DNA of 64,000 nt from Bisgaard Taxon 45 (GTDB taxonomy: Bacteria > Pseudomonadota > Gammaproteobacteria > Enterobacterales > Pasteurellaceae). Shown piece by piece: positions 38,518 through 48,970 of this stretch. The stretch lies in NCBI GenBank assembly GCA_030783905.1, contig JAQAHH010000002.1:124001-188000 (forward strand), written 5' to 3'. A program made the translations under genes and the position numbers. The first letter of the stretch is position 1. Each line of letters begins with the position of its first letter. Below the pieces are notes generated by a model, which saw only the letters and a list, made by a program, of their open reading frames with translations, had not been told where the DNA came from and did not search any database.

Positions 38518-39699
38518 TTACAGCGTAATCTCAAGCTTATCATAAGCACGGCGTGCTTTTTCTAATGCTTTCTCGACAGAAATATCACGCGCTAAAATCA
38601 CCCCCATGCGACGACGCCCATTCACTTCCCCCTTACCAAAGAGACGAAGATTAGTCTGCGGTTCCGCGAGTACCTCCGCTAACTGACCGAATTCCACTTG
38701 CGTCGATTGACCTTCCACGACAATCGCTTTCGATGCTGACGGGCTAATCAATGTAATCTCAGGAATGGGCAAGCCTAAAATGGCTCGTGCATGTAGTGCA
38801 AACTCAGACAATTCTTGTGAAATTAAGGTGACCATACCAGTATCATGAGGACGGGGTGAAACTTCATTAAAAATGACCTCATCACCACAGACAAACATTT
38901 CTACGCCAAAAATACCACGCCCACCTAATGCACCAGTAATTTTTTCCGCAATGGCCTGTGCTTTTTCTAATGCGGTGGCAGACATGGCTTGTGGCTGCCA
39001 AGATTCACGATAATCACCATCAATTTGAATGTGTCCAATGGGTGCCAAAAACGAGGTGCCCTGAACATGACGTACCGTTAATAAGGTTATTTCATAGTCA
39101 AAGTTAACAAAGCCTTCTACAATGACGCGTCCACCACTAGCACGCCCCCCTTGTTGTGCATATTCCCAAGCGCGTTGTACATCCTGCGCTGATTTCAGTA
39201 CACTTTGTCCATGTCCAGACGAAGACATAATGGGTTTCACTACACAAGGTGTGCCAATCTTCTCTACTGCGCGTTTAAAGTCCTCAAAATTATCGACAAA
39301 TTGGTATGGCGATGTGGGCAATCCAAGCTCTTCCGCGGCTAAACGACGGATACCTTCTCGATTCATGGTTAATTGTGTCGCCTTCGCTGTTGGAATTACG
39401 GTAAAACCGGCTTGTTCCAACTCAATTAAGGTTGCTGTCGCAATCGCCTCCACTTCTGGCACGATATAATCCGGCTTTTCTTGCTCCACCAATGCTTTTA
39501 ACGCCTCACCATCAAGCATTGAAATCGTATACGCACGATGCGCCACTTGTTGTGCAGGCGCATTAGCATAACGATCAACCGCAATCACTTCAACACCAAG
39601 ACGTTGTAATTCAATCACCACTTCTTTGCCAAGCTCACCTGAACCGAGCATCATCACTTTTGTTGCTTTAGGCGTAAGTGGGGTACCAATTTTTGTCAT
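38518..39699 (-). CDS. purT: Formate-dependent phosphoribosylglycinamide formyltransferase 2
   Basis: ATP-grasp enzyme that makes formyl-GAR from formate, ATP and GAR in purine synthesis. Features: N-terminal dinucleotide-like [23 protein letters not shown] (ATP-grasp loop) near residue 155, and [16 protein letters not shown] near 275. Length 393 matches E. coli (392). It lies only 37 bases after luxS and has no clear promoter or PurR box in between, so readthrough from luxS is likely. Confidence 0.97.
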   Translation of the reverse strand: MTKIGTPLTPKATKVMMLGSGELGKEVVIELQRLGVEVIAVDRYANAPAQQVAHRAYTISMLDGEALKALVEQEKPDYIVPEVEAIATATLIELEQAGFTVIPTAKATQLTMNREGIRRLAAEELGLPTSPYQFVDNFEDFKRAVEKIGTPCVVKPIMSSSGHGQSVLKSAQDVQRAWEYAQQGGRASGGRVIVEGFVNFDYEITLLTVRHVQGTSFLAPIGHIQIDGDYRESWQPQAMSATALEKAQAIAEKITGALGGRGIFGVEMFVCGDEVIFNEVSPRPHDTGMVTLISQELSEFALHARAILGLPIPEITLISPSASKAIVVEGQSTQVEFGQLAEVLAEPQTNLRLFGKGEVNGRRRMGVILARDISVEKALEKARRAYDKLEITL

Positions 39700-39736
39700 A
39701 TAGATTTCCTTCTGGACGGTTGTGTTTCACTAATCG

Positions 39737-40243
39737 TTAACCTGCTAATAATGCTTCGTCGAGTAATAAATCTTCGTTTTTATTGACACTCACACCACGC
39801 TCAAGCACATTTTGTGCGATATGTTGTGCCTCGACTAATGAGTGTTCAGTATAAGTCCCACACTGAAATGCATTGAGCTCTGGAATCTGAGCTTGATCGG
39901 TTACTGACAACACATCCTGCATAGAGGCTAACCACGCGTCTGCCACTTGTCGCTCGCTTGGTGTACCAATTAATGACATATAAAATCCAGTACGACAGCC
40001 CATAGGTGAAATATCTATAATTTCTACCTCAGCACTATTTAAATGCTCGCGCATAAAGCCAGCAAAAAGGTGTTCTAGCGTGTGAATCCCTTTTGGCGAG
40101 AGAATCTCTTTATTTGGGACACAAAAACGTAAATCAAAGACGGTAATGTTATCACCTTTTGGGGTGGTCATGGTTTTCGCAATACGTACGGCAGGCGCTT
40201 TCATACGGGTATGGTCAACTTTAAAGCTATCAAGTAATGGCAT
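39737..40243 (-). CDS. luxS: S-ribosylhomocysteine lyase (AI-2 synthase)
   Basis: Cleaves S-ribosylhomocysteine to homocysteine and DPD, the AI-2 precursor, recycling the SAM by-product. Metal ligands His54, His58 (HTLEH) and Cys128 (FQCGTY), general base Glu57 and Cys83 (GCRTGF) are all present. Length 168. The ATG at 40243 follows AAGGA by a few bases. A probable small RNA gene is transcribed away from it on the plus strand. Confidence 0.97.
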   Translation of the reverse strand: MPLLDSFKVDHTRMKAPAVRIAKTMTTPKGDNITVFDLRFCVPNKEILSPKGIHTLEHLFAGFMREHLNSAEVEIIDISPMGCRTGFYMSLIGTPSERQVADAWLASMQDVLSVTDQAQIPELNAFQCGTYTEHSLVEAQHIAQNVLERGVSVNKNEDLLLDEALLAG

Positions 40244-40293
40244 AATATGTCCTTAAATTTTCAAGTTTTCGCAAAATGCGCATAAATTTTTTT

Positions 40294-40320
40294 GAACTTT
40301 TTTTAAACGTATCAGTCTTA
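40294..40320 (+). promoter_or_regulatory. Sigma-E-like promoter of the small RNA next to luxS
   Basis: GAACTT (40294-40299), 16 bases, then TCTTA (40316-40320): the envelope-stress sigma factor pattern GAACTT-N16-TCTGA with one mismatch in the -10. No ORF starts downstream on this strand before the terminator. Confidence 0.6.
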
Positions 40321-40326
40321 AGATAC

Positions 40327-40399
40327 AGCAACTTGCAGTTGTTTTTAATAAAATTGGTTCCTTAGGTTATTCACCACCCACCTTGGGTGGTATTTTTTT
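40327..40399 (+). ncRNA. micA: Probable MicA-type Hfq-dependent small RNA
   Basis: A roughly 73-nt transcript is predicted from about 7 bases past the sigma-E-like -10 to the end of a T7 run. It has a small 5' hairpin (CAACT-TGC-AGTTG, 40328-40340), an AU-rich single-stranded linker (40342-40356) suited to Hfq, and a terminal stem ACCACCCA / TGGGTGGT (40373-40380 with 40384-40391) followed by ATTTTTTT. Both neighbouring genes are on the minus strand, so this plus-strand terminator has no coding gene to serve. E. coli MicA (about 72 nt, sigma-E-controlled, ompA regulator) lies at exactly this place, divergent from luxS and before gshA-yqaA. Primary sequence similarity to MicA is not obvious; the call rests on position, promoter, size and shape. 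Confidence 0.62.
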
Positions 40400-40419
40400 G
40401 CATGTGAAATGTCACTGAG

Positions 40420-40902
40420 CTAACTTATCACCTTCATGGTCAGTAACAGTAAAAAAAGATAACGAGCCAATTTACCTAAAAAGATTAGCACACATGCACC
40501 AAGTATATTCAATCTTAGCCATCCTGCAAGCACACAAAATAAGTCGCCCACTATCGGTAACCAGCTAAACAACAGGCTCCAAATCCCATAACCTTTTACT
40601 TTCTGCAATACCCAATTAAAGTGGGGGTGTTGCTGTTGTTTTTCTGCTAACTGCGGTAGCCAATAACCTAAACAGTAAGTGGTCAAGCTACCTAAACTGT
40701 TTCCAACGACAGCAATATTGAATAACCACAAGACTTCGCTAGAGAACAGGTTCGACTGATTTAGTAATAATAATGGCGTCACTAAGGCGACAAAGACAAT
40801 TTCGGAATTACCTGGTAAGACAGTCGCACTCAAAAAAGCACTGCCAAACATCAGCCATAAACTGTGCGATTGCCAATCTATCCAAGAAAACCATGCTAAC
40901 AT
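40420..40902 (-). CDS. yqaA: YqaA-family (DedA/SNARE-associated) inner-membrane protein
   Basis: A 160-residue membrane protein with four to five hydrophobic segments. FLSATVLPGNSEIVFVAL and LFSWLPIVGDLFCVLAGWLR match the conserved blocks of E. coli YqaA; the charged residue within the VGD segment is typical of DedA-like transporters. Function of the family is unsettled (lipid or envelope homeostasis). Sits between luxS/sRNA and yqaB as in E. coli minus gshA. Confidence 0.88.
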   Translation of the reverse strand: MLAWFSWIDWQSHSLWLMFGSAFLSATVLPGNSEIVFVALVTPLLLLNQSNLFSSEVLWLFNIAVVGNSLGSLTTYCLGYWLPQLAEKQQQHPHFNWVLQKVKGYGIWSLLFSWLPIVGDLFCVLAGWLRLNILGACVLIFLGKLARYLFLLLLTMKVIS

Positions 40903-40959
40903 TAAATGTTCATCTCTTATTCCTGTGGATCACAATAAAACCCAATCCACTTTAAAACA

Positions 40960-41559
40960 TTAACCCTTATGTAATTGATGAGTCCGCACATCAAACACAT
41001 GCATGCCCGCAGCTAGCCCAGCTTGCACGCCTAAATCCGCATCCTCAAATACCAGACAAGTATGCGGATTCACCCCAATTAATTCAGCACAACGTAAAAA
41101 TGTATCTGGCGCCGGCTTGTGTTGAGTGACATCTTCAGAAGTCACCACTGCACCAAAACAATGGGCGATGGCTAATTTGTTTAATAACTTATGCGTGATT
41201 TCACGGTGCGATCCTGTGCCTAACGCCATTGGTTTTTTATGATGATAGGTTTTAACAATTTCTGCTGCTGGTAACAATGTGGCTTCCGCCATGATGAAAG
41301 CATGACCAAATTGACGTTTAAGTGTCATCACTTCCTGTAATTGTGTTAAAGGCATATTCGCACGCTGCATCATTTCCACTGCAATGGTACAAAGTGGCGC
41401 ACCGGCAAGTTCATACATCACCGACGGGGATAACGGATAGCCGACGGTTTCCGCCACTTTGAGCCAAGCCCGTTCATGGCAAGGCATGGTATCCACAACC
41501 GTCCCATCCATATCGAAAATTAATCCAGAATATTGCGCTAAAATCTTTGCATCCAACAT
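40960..41559 (-). CDS. yqaB: HAD phosphatase YqaB (fructose-1-phosphate/6-phosphogluconate phosphatase)
   Basis: Cytoplasmic sugar phosphatase with beta-phosphoglucomutase-like cap. The nucleophile pair Asp16/Asp18 is in IFDMDGTVVDT; motif II is GTGSH, motif III the HKPAPDTF lysine and motif IV FEDADLGVQAG. Length 199 (E. coli 188). It follows the E. coli order yqaA-yqaB-tRNA-Arg. Confidence 0.9.
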   Translation of the reverse strand: MLDAKILAQYSGLIFDMDGTVVDTMPCHERAWLKVAETVGYPLSPSVMYELAGAPLCTIAVEMMQRANMPLTQLQEVMTLKRQFGHAFIMAEATLLPAAEIVKTYHHKKPMALGTGSHREITHKLLNKLAIAHCFGAVVTSEDVTQHKPAPDTFLRCAELIGVNPHTCLVFEDADLGVQAGLAAGMHVFDVRTHQLHKG

Positions 41560-41681
41560 ACGTCACTCTTGCTATTGTTTTCAAAATACTAGGCGTTATT
41601 TTGCGATAAAATTGTGATCTCTGCACTATTTAATTTTAAGAAAGTAAGCTAGACTGCAAGGCAATAGGTGGCGGGGGGAAA

Positions 41682-42101
41682 ATGGATATTGAATCACACT
41701 TAAAAATGTTACAAGTGCGAAAGTTAATTGACGCCCAAATTGTCGAGATTGTATTTAATACACAAGCACATTTGGCGCGACACTGGCATGTAGATGTCAA
41801 CACGATACAAGTGAAAACCCTCCTGATTCATTTGGCTAATGCGCTAGGTCGGATTAAACGACAACATTGTGCCTCCCCCTTGCATAAAGATTTTCAGATA
41901 AAAATTCAACGTGCGGTCTGCTTTCCCGCTGTTTCTGCCATGCATCAAGAAATACTGAATCTCATTCCGTTTCCCATTCCTGACAATGAACAAACCTATT
42001 TTTTAGCAAACTATTATTCGTTATTGTTGGATCAGCCCGATATTTTAAAGAAACGTCATACGTATTGCCTAACCCGTTCTCAGTCACGCCATACAATATG
42101 A
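41682..42101 (+). CDS. Stand-alone PRD-like domain protein
   Basis: A 139-residue soluble protein. The segment TLLIHLANALGRIKRQH (His50) and a later block IPFPIPDNEQTYFLANYYSLLL recall one PTS regulation domain (PRD), in which a conserved His is phosphorylated by PTS proteins. There is no DNA-binding or EII domain, so if real it would be a free-standing PRD like those of the EF_0829/AHA_3910 type. Strong GGCGGGGGG-like ribosome site precedes the ATG. It sits between yqaB and the tRNA cluster, on the opposite strand to both. The family call is from pattern only. Confidence 0.55.
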   Translation: MDIESHLKMLQVRKLIDAQIVEIVFNTQAHLARHWHVDVNTIQVKTLLIHLANALGRIKRQHCASPLHKDFQIKIQRAVCFPAVSAMHQEILNLIPFPIPDNEQTYFLANYYSLLLDQPDILKKRHTYCLTRSQSRHTI

Positions 42102-42203
42102 CTTGACGCCAATGACGCGAACGCTATCGACTAAAAAATAAGCTACATGCAAGAATTTTGGATAAGCTGAATGAAAAAAGAGAAAGGAGAAAGGAGAATG
42201 AAA

Positions 42204-42280
42204 TGGCGCACCCGAGAGGATTCGAACCTCTGACCGCTCGGTTCGTAGCCGAGTACTCTATCCAGCTGAGCTACGGGTGC
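42204..42280 (-). tRNA. tRNA-Arg (anticodon ACG), copy 1
   Basis: A 77-nt cloverleaf with encoded CCA; acceptor GCACCCG/CGGGTGC, anticodon loop CTACGAA, T-arm GGTTCGAATCC. Identical to the copy 66 bases upstream on the same strand. ACG is read as ICG after deamination and decodes CGU/CGC/CGA. Confidence 0.97.
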
Positions 42281-42345
42281 GTATTGATATAACCTGATTT
42301 TATTGACTTGCTTTCACCACTTTAATCAGTAGAGTCTAATTAAAA

Positions 42346-42422
42346 TGGCGCACCCGAGAGGATTCGAACCTCTGACCGCTCGGTTCGTAGCCGAGTACTC
42401 TATCCAGCTGAGCTACGGGTGC
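42346..42422 (-). tRNA. tRNA-Arg (anticodon ACG), copy 2
   Basis: Same 77 bases as copy 1. The two copies and tRNA-Ser are probably one transcript, the shortened equivalent of the E. coli argQZYV-serV operon. Confidence 0.97.
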
Positions 42423-42472
42423 AGCACGATTTTACTTTCGCCAAGATTGACTCAGTAAAATACTTGAGTAAA

Positions 42473-42565
42473 TGGCGGTGAGAGAGGGATTCGAACCCTC
42501 GATGGAGTTTTTGACCCCATACTCCCTTAGCAGGGGAGCGCCTTCAGCCTCTCGGCCATCTCACC
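42473..42565 (-). tRNA. tRNA-Ser (anticodon GCT)
   Basis: A 93-nt class II tRNA with long variable arm and encoded CCA; acceptor GGTGAGA/TCTCACC, anticodon loop CTGCTAA (GCU, decoding AGC/AGU). First in the tRNA-Ser/Arg/Arg group. Confidence 0.96.
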
Positions 42566-42683
42566 GCAATCGGTTTGTGGGCGGTATAATACGTTTTTCT
42601 AAAAATAAGTCAAATCATTTTTACAAAAAAATTATTCAGTTGACTGAATTCTCTACAAATTCCATCAAATACCCCAAAAAAAA

Positions 42684-44699
42684 CTATTTGCCGCGCAAAA
42701 TCGCACGCAAATTCGCTAATTGTGTGGCGGTATTTTCACGGACTTGTTCTTGCGTTAAAGGGGGTTTATCACGTTCCCACTGAACATCATCTGCGGGTAA
42801 TTCCGCTAAAAAGCGACTGGCTTCAGGTTTAAGTAACTCACCAAATTGACGTCTTTCTTTACACAACGAAAAGGTTAAGCCTTGTTGGGCACGCGTAATG
42901 CCCACATAAGCTAAACGGCGCTCTTCTTCTACATTATCCTCATCGATACTGGTTTGGTGTGGTAAAATGCCCTCTTCCATGCCAATTAAAAAAACATAGG
43001 GAAACTCTAAACCTTTAGAGGCATGTAAGGTCATTAATTGTACCTGATCACTTTCCTCATCCTCCTCCCCTCTTTCTAACATATCACGTAAGGTTAAACG
43101 CGTAACAACTTGATTAAGCGTGAGTGGTTCGTCAATCTCATTTCCCTTGAGCATCTCCGCAACCCAGTCAAACAGGGTCGCCACGTTTTTACTTTGCATT
43201 TCTGCGGCTTTTGGACTGGTGGCATATTCGTATAAATATTCTTCGTAATGCAATTGTGCCAACATACTGCGAATCGCCCGTTCTGGTTCTGAGCGACTCA
43301 CTTCATCACTTAATTGGACAATCCACTGCCCAAAATGCTGTAATGCATTATAGGCTTTGGGAGTAATACGTTGGATGAGTTCAAAATCAAAAATTGCCTC
43401 AAACAAACTGCAATGCTTTTCATGGGCTAACTCACCTAATTTTTGTAAGGTTACCGTGCCAATTTCCCGCTTAGGCGTATTCACAACACGTAAAAATGCC
43501 GCATCGTCATCTTGATTCACCACTAAACGCAAATACGCCATCATGTCTTTAATTTCCGCGCGCGAGAAAAACGATGTCCCCCCCGAAATTTTGTAGGGAA
43601 TACGGTTTTGCATCAGCACTTTTTCCAACAAACGCGATTGATGATTACCACGATATAAAATGGCATAATCTTTATACTTGGTTTTGCGCATAAAACGGTG
43701 TGCGATTAATTCACCGACCACACGTTCCGCTTCCTCTTCTTCATTTTTTGCTTCGATAACCTGTAACTTTTCCCCTTGATCTAAGGTCGAAAAAAGTGTT
43801 TTATCAAATACATGCTCATTATTATCAATCAAAATATTGGCGCAGTGTAAAATGCGTTGCGTTGAGCGATAATTTTGTTCTAATTTCACCACTTCTAAGT
43901 GAGGGAAATCGGTTTTCAGTCGCATCATATTTTGTGGTTGCGCGCCACGCCAAGAATAAATTGATTGATCATCATCGCCCACCACGGTAAAGCAAGCGCG
44001 CTCGCCAACTAACAATTTAATCAATTCATACTGGCTAGTATTGGTATCTTGATATTCATCCACTAGTAAATAACGGATCTTTTGTTGCCACTTGGCTCGC
44101 ACCATTTCATTTTGTTTCAGTAATAACGTCGGTAGCATAATTAAGTCATCAAAATCCAACGCATTATAGGCACGAATTTGTTGCTCATAACGCGCATAAC
44201 ATTCCGCCAATGTCTGTTGTTTTTGATCACGTGCCTGTTGTTTTGCCTGCTGTGGCAAAATCAAATCATTTTTCCAACGAGAAATGGCTGCGACTAATTC
44301 GCGCAGTAAGTCCTTATCCTCGCACAATACATCTGCCGTTAACTCTTTTAATAAGGCGTATTGATCATGCTCATCAAACAACGTCATATTTGCTTTAAAG
44401 CCCAAGTGCTTATATTCACGTTTGAGCATATCAAAACCTAAGGTATGAAACGTGGAGACAATCAGACCACGACTAGCCTCTTTACCGATGGAATGTGCCA
44501 CACGTTCTTTCATTTCACGCGCGGCTTTATTGGTAAAGGTAACCGCTGCGATTTGACGTGGTAAATAACCGCACTTAGCCACTAGATGGGCAATTTTATT
44601 AATGATAACCCGTGTTTTACCCGAACCCGCCCCAGCGAGCACTAAGCAAGGTCCGGTGACGTATTCTACGGCTTGTTGTTGCTGTTTATTTAATTTCAT
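42684..44699 (-). CDS. rep: ATP-dependent DNA helicase Rep
   Basis: UvrD-family SF1A 3'-5' helicase that helps replication forks pass protein blocks. Walker [12 protein letters not shown] near residue 24, VDEYQDTN Walker B near 222, [12 protein letters not shown], and the C-terminal motifs [11 protein letters not shown] and [13 protein letters not shown]. Length 671 (E. coli Rep 673) separates it from UvrD (about 720). Neighbour of the YceK-like lipoprotein gene, 7 bases upstream. Confidence 0.95.
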   Translation of the reverse strand: MKLNKQQQQAVEYVTGPCLVLAGAGSGKTRVIINKIAHLVAKCGYLPRQIAAVTFTNKAAREMKERVAHSIGKEASRGLIVSTFHTLGFDMLKREYKHLGFKANMTLFDEHDQYALLKELTADVLCEDKDLLRELVAAISRWKNDLILPQQAKQQARDQKQQTLAECYARYEQQIRAYNALDFDDLIMLPTLLLKQNEMVRAKWQQKIRYLLVDEYQDTNTSQYELIKLLVGERACFTVVGDDDQSIYSWRGAQPQNMMRLKTDFPHLEVVKLEQNYRSTQRILHCANILIDNNEHVFDKTLFSTLDQGEKLQVIEAKNEEEEAERVVGELIAHRFMRKTKYKDYAILYRGNHQSRLLEKVLMQNRIPYKISGGTSFFSRAEIKDMMAYLRLVVNQDDDAAFLRVVNTPKREIGTVTLQKLGELAHEKHCSLFEAIFDFELIQRITPKAYNALQHFGQWIVQLSDEVSRSEPERAIRSMLAQLHYEEYLYEYATSPKAAEMQSKNVATLFDWVAEMLKGNEIDEPLTLNQVVTRLTLRDMLERGEEDEESDQVQLMTLHASKGLEFPYVFLIGMEEGILPHQTSIDEDNVEEERRLAYVGITRAQQGLTFSLCKERRQFGELLKPEASRFLAELPADDVQWERDKPPLTQEQVRENTATQLANLRAILRGK

Positions 44700-44706
44700 G
44701 GGTCAT

Positions 44707-44928
44707 TTATTCGATTTCTTGCGTCCAGACATAAGGCAGTAATGCGGTATCCAATATAAAAGAGAGTGGCAAATCTAAAATAGGTAATCCCCATTGTTTT
44801 GCCATATCAAGATCATATGTTGTGCCCGCATACGCTGAATAGGGTTGCGTGGGATCAACTAATTTCACGATAGTCCCACAGCCATGTAAGCCTAAAAGGC
44901 TTATCAAAAGTAAGCACGATTTTTGCAT
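44707..44928 (-). CDS. Small YceK/YidQ-family lipoprotein
   Basis: A 73-residue lipoprotein with lipobox LHGC (Cys17) and a short domain GTIVKLVDP...YAGTTYDLD...[19 protein letters not shown], the pattern of the YceK/YidQ (DUF1375) family. Role unknown. It ends 7 bases before rep and is probably cotranscribed with it. Confidence 0.8.
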   Translation of the reverse strand: MQKSCLLLISLLGLHGCGTIVKLVDPTQPYSAYAGTTYDLDMAKQWGLPILDLPLSFILDTALLPYVWTQEIE

Positions 44929-45000
44929 TTTGACTGCCTATAAAAAGAATCCGCTAATGATATAAGTTATATCGTCAAAATGCGATAGGAAAATGAAACG

Positions 45001-45026
45001 AAAAAAATGCGGTGAAATTCACCGCA
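45001..45026 (-). terminator. Terminator after hel
   Basis: Stem TGCGGTGA / TCACCGCA (45008-45015 with 45019-45026), followed on the minus strand by seven T. Confidence 0.75.
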
Positions 45027-45050
45027 CATGAGTTTAAAAAGAGGAGCAGT

Positions 45051-45893
<843 letters not shown>

Positions 45894-45956
45894 CTAACGA
45901 TGGGATTAGTAATGTAGCAAATTCTTTCCCTTTTTGTCATAAATCAGCGCATTGAA

Positions 45957-45972
45957 TGTGATTTAGATCACA
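45957..45972 (-). promoter_or_regulatory. CRP-cAMP site upstream of hel
   Basis: A perfect TGTGA-TTTAGA-TCACA embedded in a longer near-palindrome. It lies in the 249-base divergent gap between hel and polA, nearer to hel, so hel is the likelier target. Confidence 0.7.
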
Positions 45973-46118
45973 TATTTTTTATTCAAAATGACTATTGTCA
46001 CTTCCTCTGGCGCACGCTACGCCCCCATCAAAATTGAAAAGCTTGTGCTTTTTAAACGCCTTTTGGCGGTTTTACGTTATAATAGCAACCTATTTTTATT
46101 TAGATAAACGGATAACTT

Positions 46119-48911
46119 ATGGCCCAAATTGCAGATAACCCTTTAGTCCTCGTGGATGGTTCTTCTTATCTATATCGTGCATTTCATGCATTTCCCCCTT
46201 TAACCAACTCGTTGAATGAGCCAACAGGGGCAATGTACGGTGTATTAAATATGTTAAAAAGCCTCATTTCACAAGTGCAACCAAGCCATATTGCCGTGGT
46301 ATTTGATGCGAAAGGCAAAACCTTTCGTGATGAAATTTTTGAACAGTACAAATCGCACCGCCCGCCAATGCCTGATGAATTACGCAGTCAAATTACTCCC
46401 TTGCATAATATCATTCGTGCCTTAGGTATTCCGCTATTAGTGGTAGAAGGGGTGGAAGCTGATGATGTCATCGGTACCCTTGCAGTACAAGCCTCTCGCG
46501 TGGGGAAAAAAGTGTTAATCAGTACTGGCGACAAAGACATGGCTCAGCTAGTGGATGACAACATTATGCTTATCAACACCATGAACAACACCCTACTAGA
46601 CCGAGAAGGTGTGCTTGACAAATATGGTCTCCCTCCCGAATTAATTATTGATTACCTCGCCTTAATGGGAGATAGTTCTGATAATATCCCCGGCGTGCCT
46701 GGTGTCGGTGAAAAAACCGCATTAGCGCTCCTACAAGGCATTGGTAGTATGGCAGAAATTTATGCCAATCTCGATAAAGTGGCCAATTTATCAATACGCG
46801 GTGCCAAAACATTAGGCAATAAATTAGCCGACGCGAAAGCACTTGCTGATTTGTCTTATTTACTTGCCACAATCAAAACCGATGTATCACTTGATATTGA
46901 ACCCGAACAACTCACCTTGGGAAAGGCAAATAAAGACGAATTAATTGAGTATTTTGCTCGTTATGAATTTAAACGTTGGCTAAGTGAAATGATGAATGGG
47001 GGCGAAAGCTCGGTCACTAACGGTGTAGAACAGGCTGTTAAACTCAATCCTTACCAAGCCACACCACAGACACATCAGGTAGCGCATAGCGTTAATGTCA
47101 ACATTGATCGTAGCCAATACCAATGTATTCTTAGCTTAGATGATCTCCAGCCTTGGTTAGCGAAACTAAAACAAGCGAAGTGTATTGCCATTGATACAGA
47201 AACCGATAATTTAGATTATATGGTGGCACATTTAGTGGGGATCTCTTTCGCACTGGAAAATGGCGAAGCCGCCTATTTACCACTCTGCCACGATTATATT
47301 GGCGCCCCACCACAAGTGGATTTGCACACTGCCTTAGCTTTGCTCAAACCGATTTTAACCAATCCTGATATCCAAAAAGTAGGACAAAACATTAAATATG
47401 ACTTAAGTATCTTTGCTCGCTATGGTGTTGACGTTCAGGGGGTGGCGTACGACACAATGTTACTGTCTTATGTGCTAGACAGTACTGGGCGTCACAATAT
47501 GGATGATCTCGCTAAGCGCTATTTAGGTCACCAAACAATTAGCTTTGAAGATATTGCAGGAAAAGGTAAATCACAATTAACCTTCAATCAGATTCCGCTT
47601 GAACAGGCCGCTGAGTATGCGGCAGAAGACGCGGATATTACCATGAAATTACAGCAAGTATTATGGCAAAAAGTCAGTGCCCAACCTGATTTAGTCCAGT
47701 TATACCAAACCATCGAGCTACCGTTAGCCTCAGTGCTGTCACGCATCGAACGCCACGGGGTACTCATTGACAGCGATGCGCTGTTTAGTCACTCACAACA
47801 AATTGGGGACAGACTGACCGCACTTGAACAACAAGCTTACGAATTGGCTGGGGAAGCGTTTAATCTCGCCTCAACTAAACAGTTACAAGCGATCTTGTTT
47901 GATAAATTGCACTTACCTGTTTTGAAGAAAACCCCTAAAGGTGCGCCTTCAACCAACGAGGAAGTATTAGAAGAACTTGCCTACGAACATGAATTACCAA
48001 AACTCTTAGTGGAACATCGCGGGTTAAGTAAATTAAAATCCACTTATACCGATAAATTGCCACAAATGGTAAATAAAGACACAGGACGTGTTCATACCTC
48101 TTATCACCAAGCCGTAACGGCCACTGGGCGTCTTTCGTCCAGTGATCCGAATTTACAAAATATCCCCATCCGTAATGAGGAAGGCCGTCGAATTCGACAA
48201 GCCTTTATTGCACCAGAAGGTTATCAAATTGTCGCGGCTGACTATTCGCAAATTGAGCTACGGATTATGGCGCATTTATCCCAAGATAAAGGGCTTATCA
48301 AGGCGTTTAATGAAGGACAAGATATTCACCGTTCCACCGCAGCAGAAATCTTTGGCATGCCATTAGAACAGGTCAGCAGTGAACAACGTCGCCGTGCCAA
48401 AGCCATTAACTTCGGTCTCATTTATGGCATGAGTGCCTTTGGTCTTTCCCGCCAATTAGGCATCCCGCGTCATGAAGCACAACAATATATAGATGTGTAT
48501 TTCCAACGTTACCCGGGGGTACAAACCTTTATGCACGCTATTCGCCAAACGGCCAAAGCACAAGGCTATGTGACTACCTTGTTTGATAGACGCTTATATT
48601 TACCCGATATCCAGTCTTCCAATGCGATTCGTCGCAAAGCGGCTGAACGGGTCGCCATCAACGCGCCAATGCAAGGCACTGCAGCGGATATTATTAAACG
48701 GGCGATGATCAGTTTAGATCGCGAAATTGCCGGACAGCCTGATATTAAAATGATCATGCAAGTACACGATGAATTAGTGTTTGAAGTGCGGTCCGATAAA
48801 GTGGACGTCTTTAGTCAACTGATTAAAACCACAATGGAACAAGCCGCGCAACTTGTGGTGCCACTTATTGTGGATGTCGGTGTGGGCAAAAATTGGGACG
48901 AAGCGCATTAA
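46119..48911 (+). CDS. polA: DNA polymerase I
   Basis: Okazaki-fragment processing and repair polymerase. The 5'-3' exonuclease domain is at the N-terminus ([26 protein letters not shown]), the 3'-5' exonuclease has an intact DTETD motif near residue 357 and so should proofread, and the polymerase domain has [11 protein letters not shown] (motif A), the [14 protein letters not shown] helix and VHDELVFEV (motif C). Length 930 (E. coli 928). It is preceded by a TATAAT at 46078-46083 and followed by a strong terminator. Confidence 0.98.
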   Translation: MAQIADNPLVLVDGSSYLYRAFHAFPPLTNSLNEPTGAMYGVLNMLKSLISQVQPSHIAVVFDAKGKTFRDEIFEQYKSHRPPMPDELRSQITPLHNIIRALGIPLLVVEGVEADDVIGTLAVQASRVGKKVLISTGDKDMAQLVDDNIMLINTMNNTLLDREGVLDKYGLPPELIIDYLALMGDSSDNIPGVPGVGEKTALALLQGIGSMAEIYANLDKVANLSIRGAKTLGNKLADAKALADLSYLLATIKTDVSLDIEPEQLTLGKANKDELIEYFARYEFKRWLSEMMNGGESSVTNGVEQAVKLNPYQATPQTHQVAHSVNVNIDRSQYQCILSLDDLQPWLAKLKQAKCIAIDTETDNLDYMVAHLVGISFALENGEAAYLPLCHDYIGAPPQVDLHTALALLKPILTNPDIQKVGQNIKYDLSIFARYGVDVQGVAYDTMLLSYVLDSTGRHNMDDLAKRYLGHQTISFEDIAGKGKSQLTFNQIPLEQAAEYAAEDADITMKLQQVLWQKVSAQPDLVQLYQTIELPLASVLSRIERHGVLIDSDALFSHSQQIGDRLTALEQQAYELAGEAFNLASTKQLQAILFDKLHLPVLKKTPKGAPSTNEEVLEELAYEHELPKLLVEHRGLSKLKSTYTDKLPQMVNKDTGRVHTSYHQAVTATGRLSSSDPNLQNIPIRNEEGRRIRQAFIAPEGYQIVAADYSQIELRIMAHLSQDKGLIKAFNEGQDIHRSTAAEIFGMPLEQVSSEQRRRAKAINFGLIYGMSAFGLSRQLGIPRHEAQQYIDVYFQRYPGVQTFMHAIRQTAKAQGYVTTLFDRRLYLPDIQSSNAIRRKAAERVAINAPMQGTAADIIKRAMISLDREIAGQPDIKMIMQVHDELVFEVRSDKVDVFSQLIKTTMEQAAQLVVPLIVDVGVGKNWDEAH

Positions 48912-48930
48912 GCGAGTATGATCCTAAAAC

Positions 48931-48962
48931 AACATGGCAAGCCCTTCAGGCTTGCCATGTTT
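48931..48962. terminator. Terminator between polA and terC
   Basis: A 13-bp stem AACATGGCAAGCC / GGCTTGCCATGTT with a 5-nt loop between convergent genes. Confidence 0.8.
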
Positions 48963-48970
48963 GTGTTAAA

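Noticed and set aside
39700-39736. PurR operator at purT
   Set aside because: No ACGCAAACGTTTGCGT-like sequence in the short luxS-purT gap.
42472-42783. Frame of 103 residues across tRNA-Ser
   Set aside because: It runs through a tRNA and the 3' end of rep; a common false ORF at tRNA genes.
46051-46071. Hairpin AAACGCC/GGCGGTTT before polA as an attenuator
   Set aside because: It lies upstream of the likely -10 box (46078) and therefore outside the transcript.
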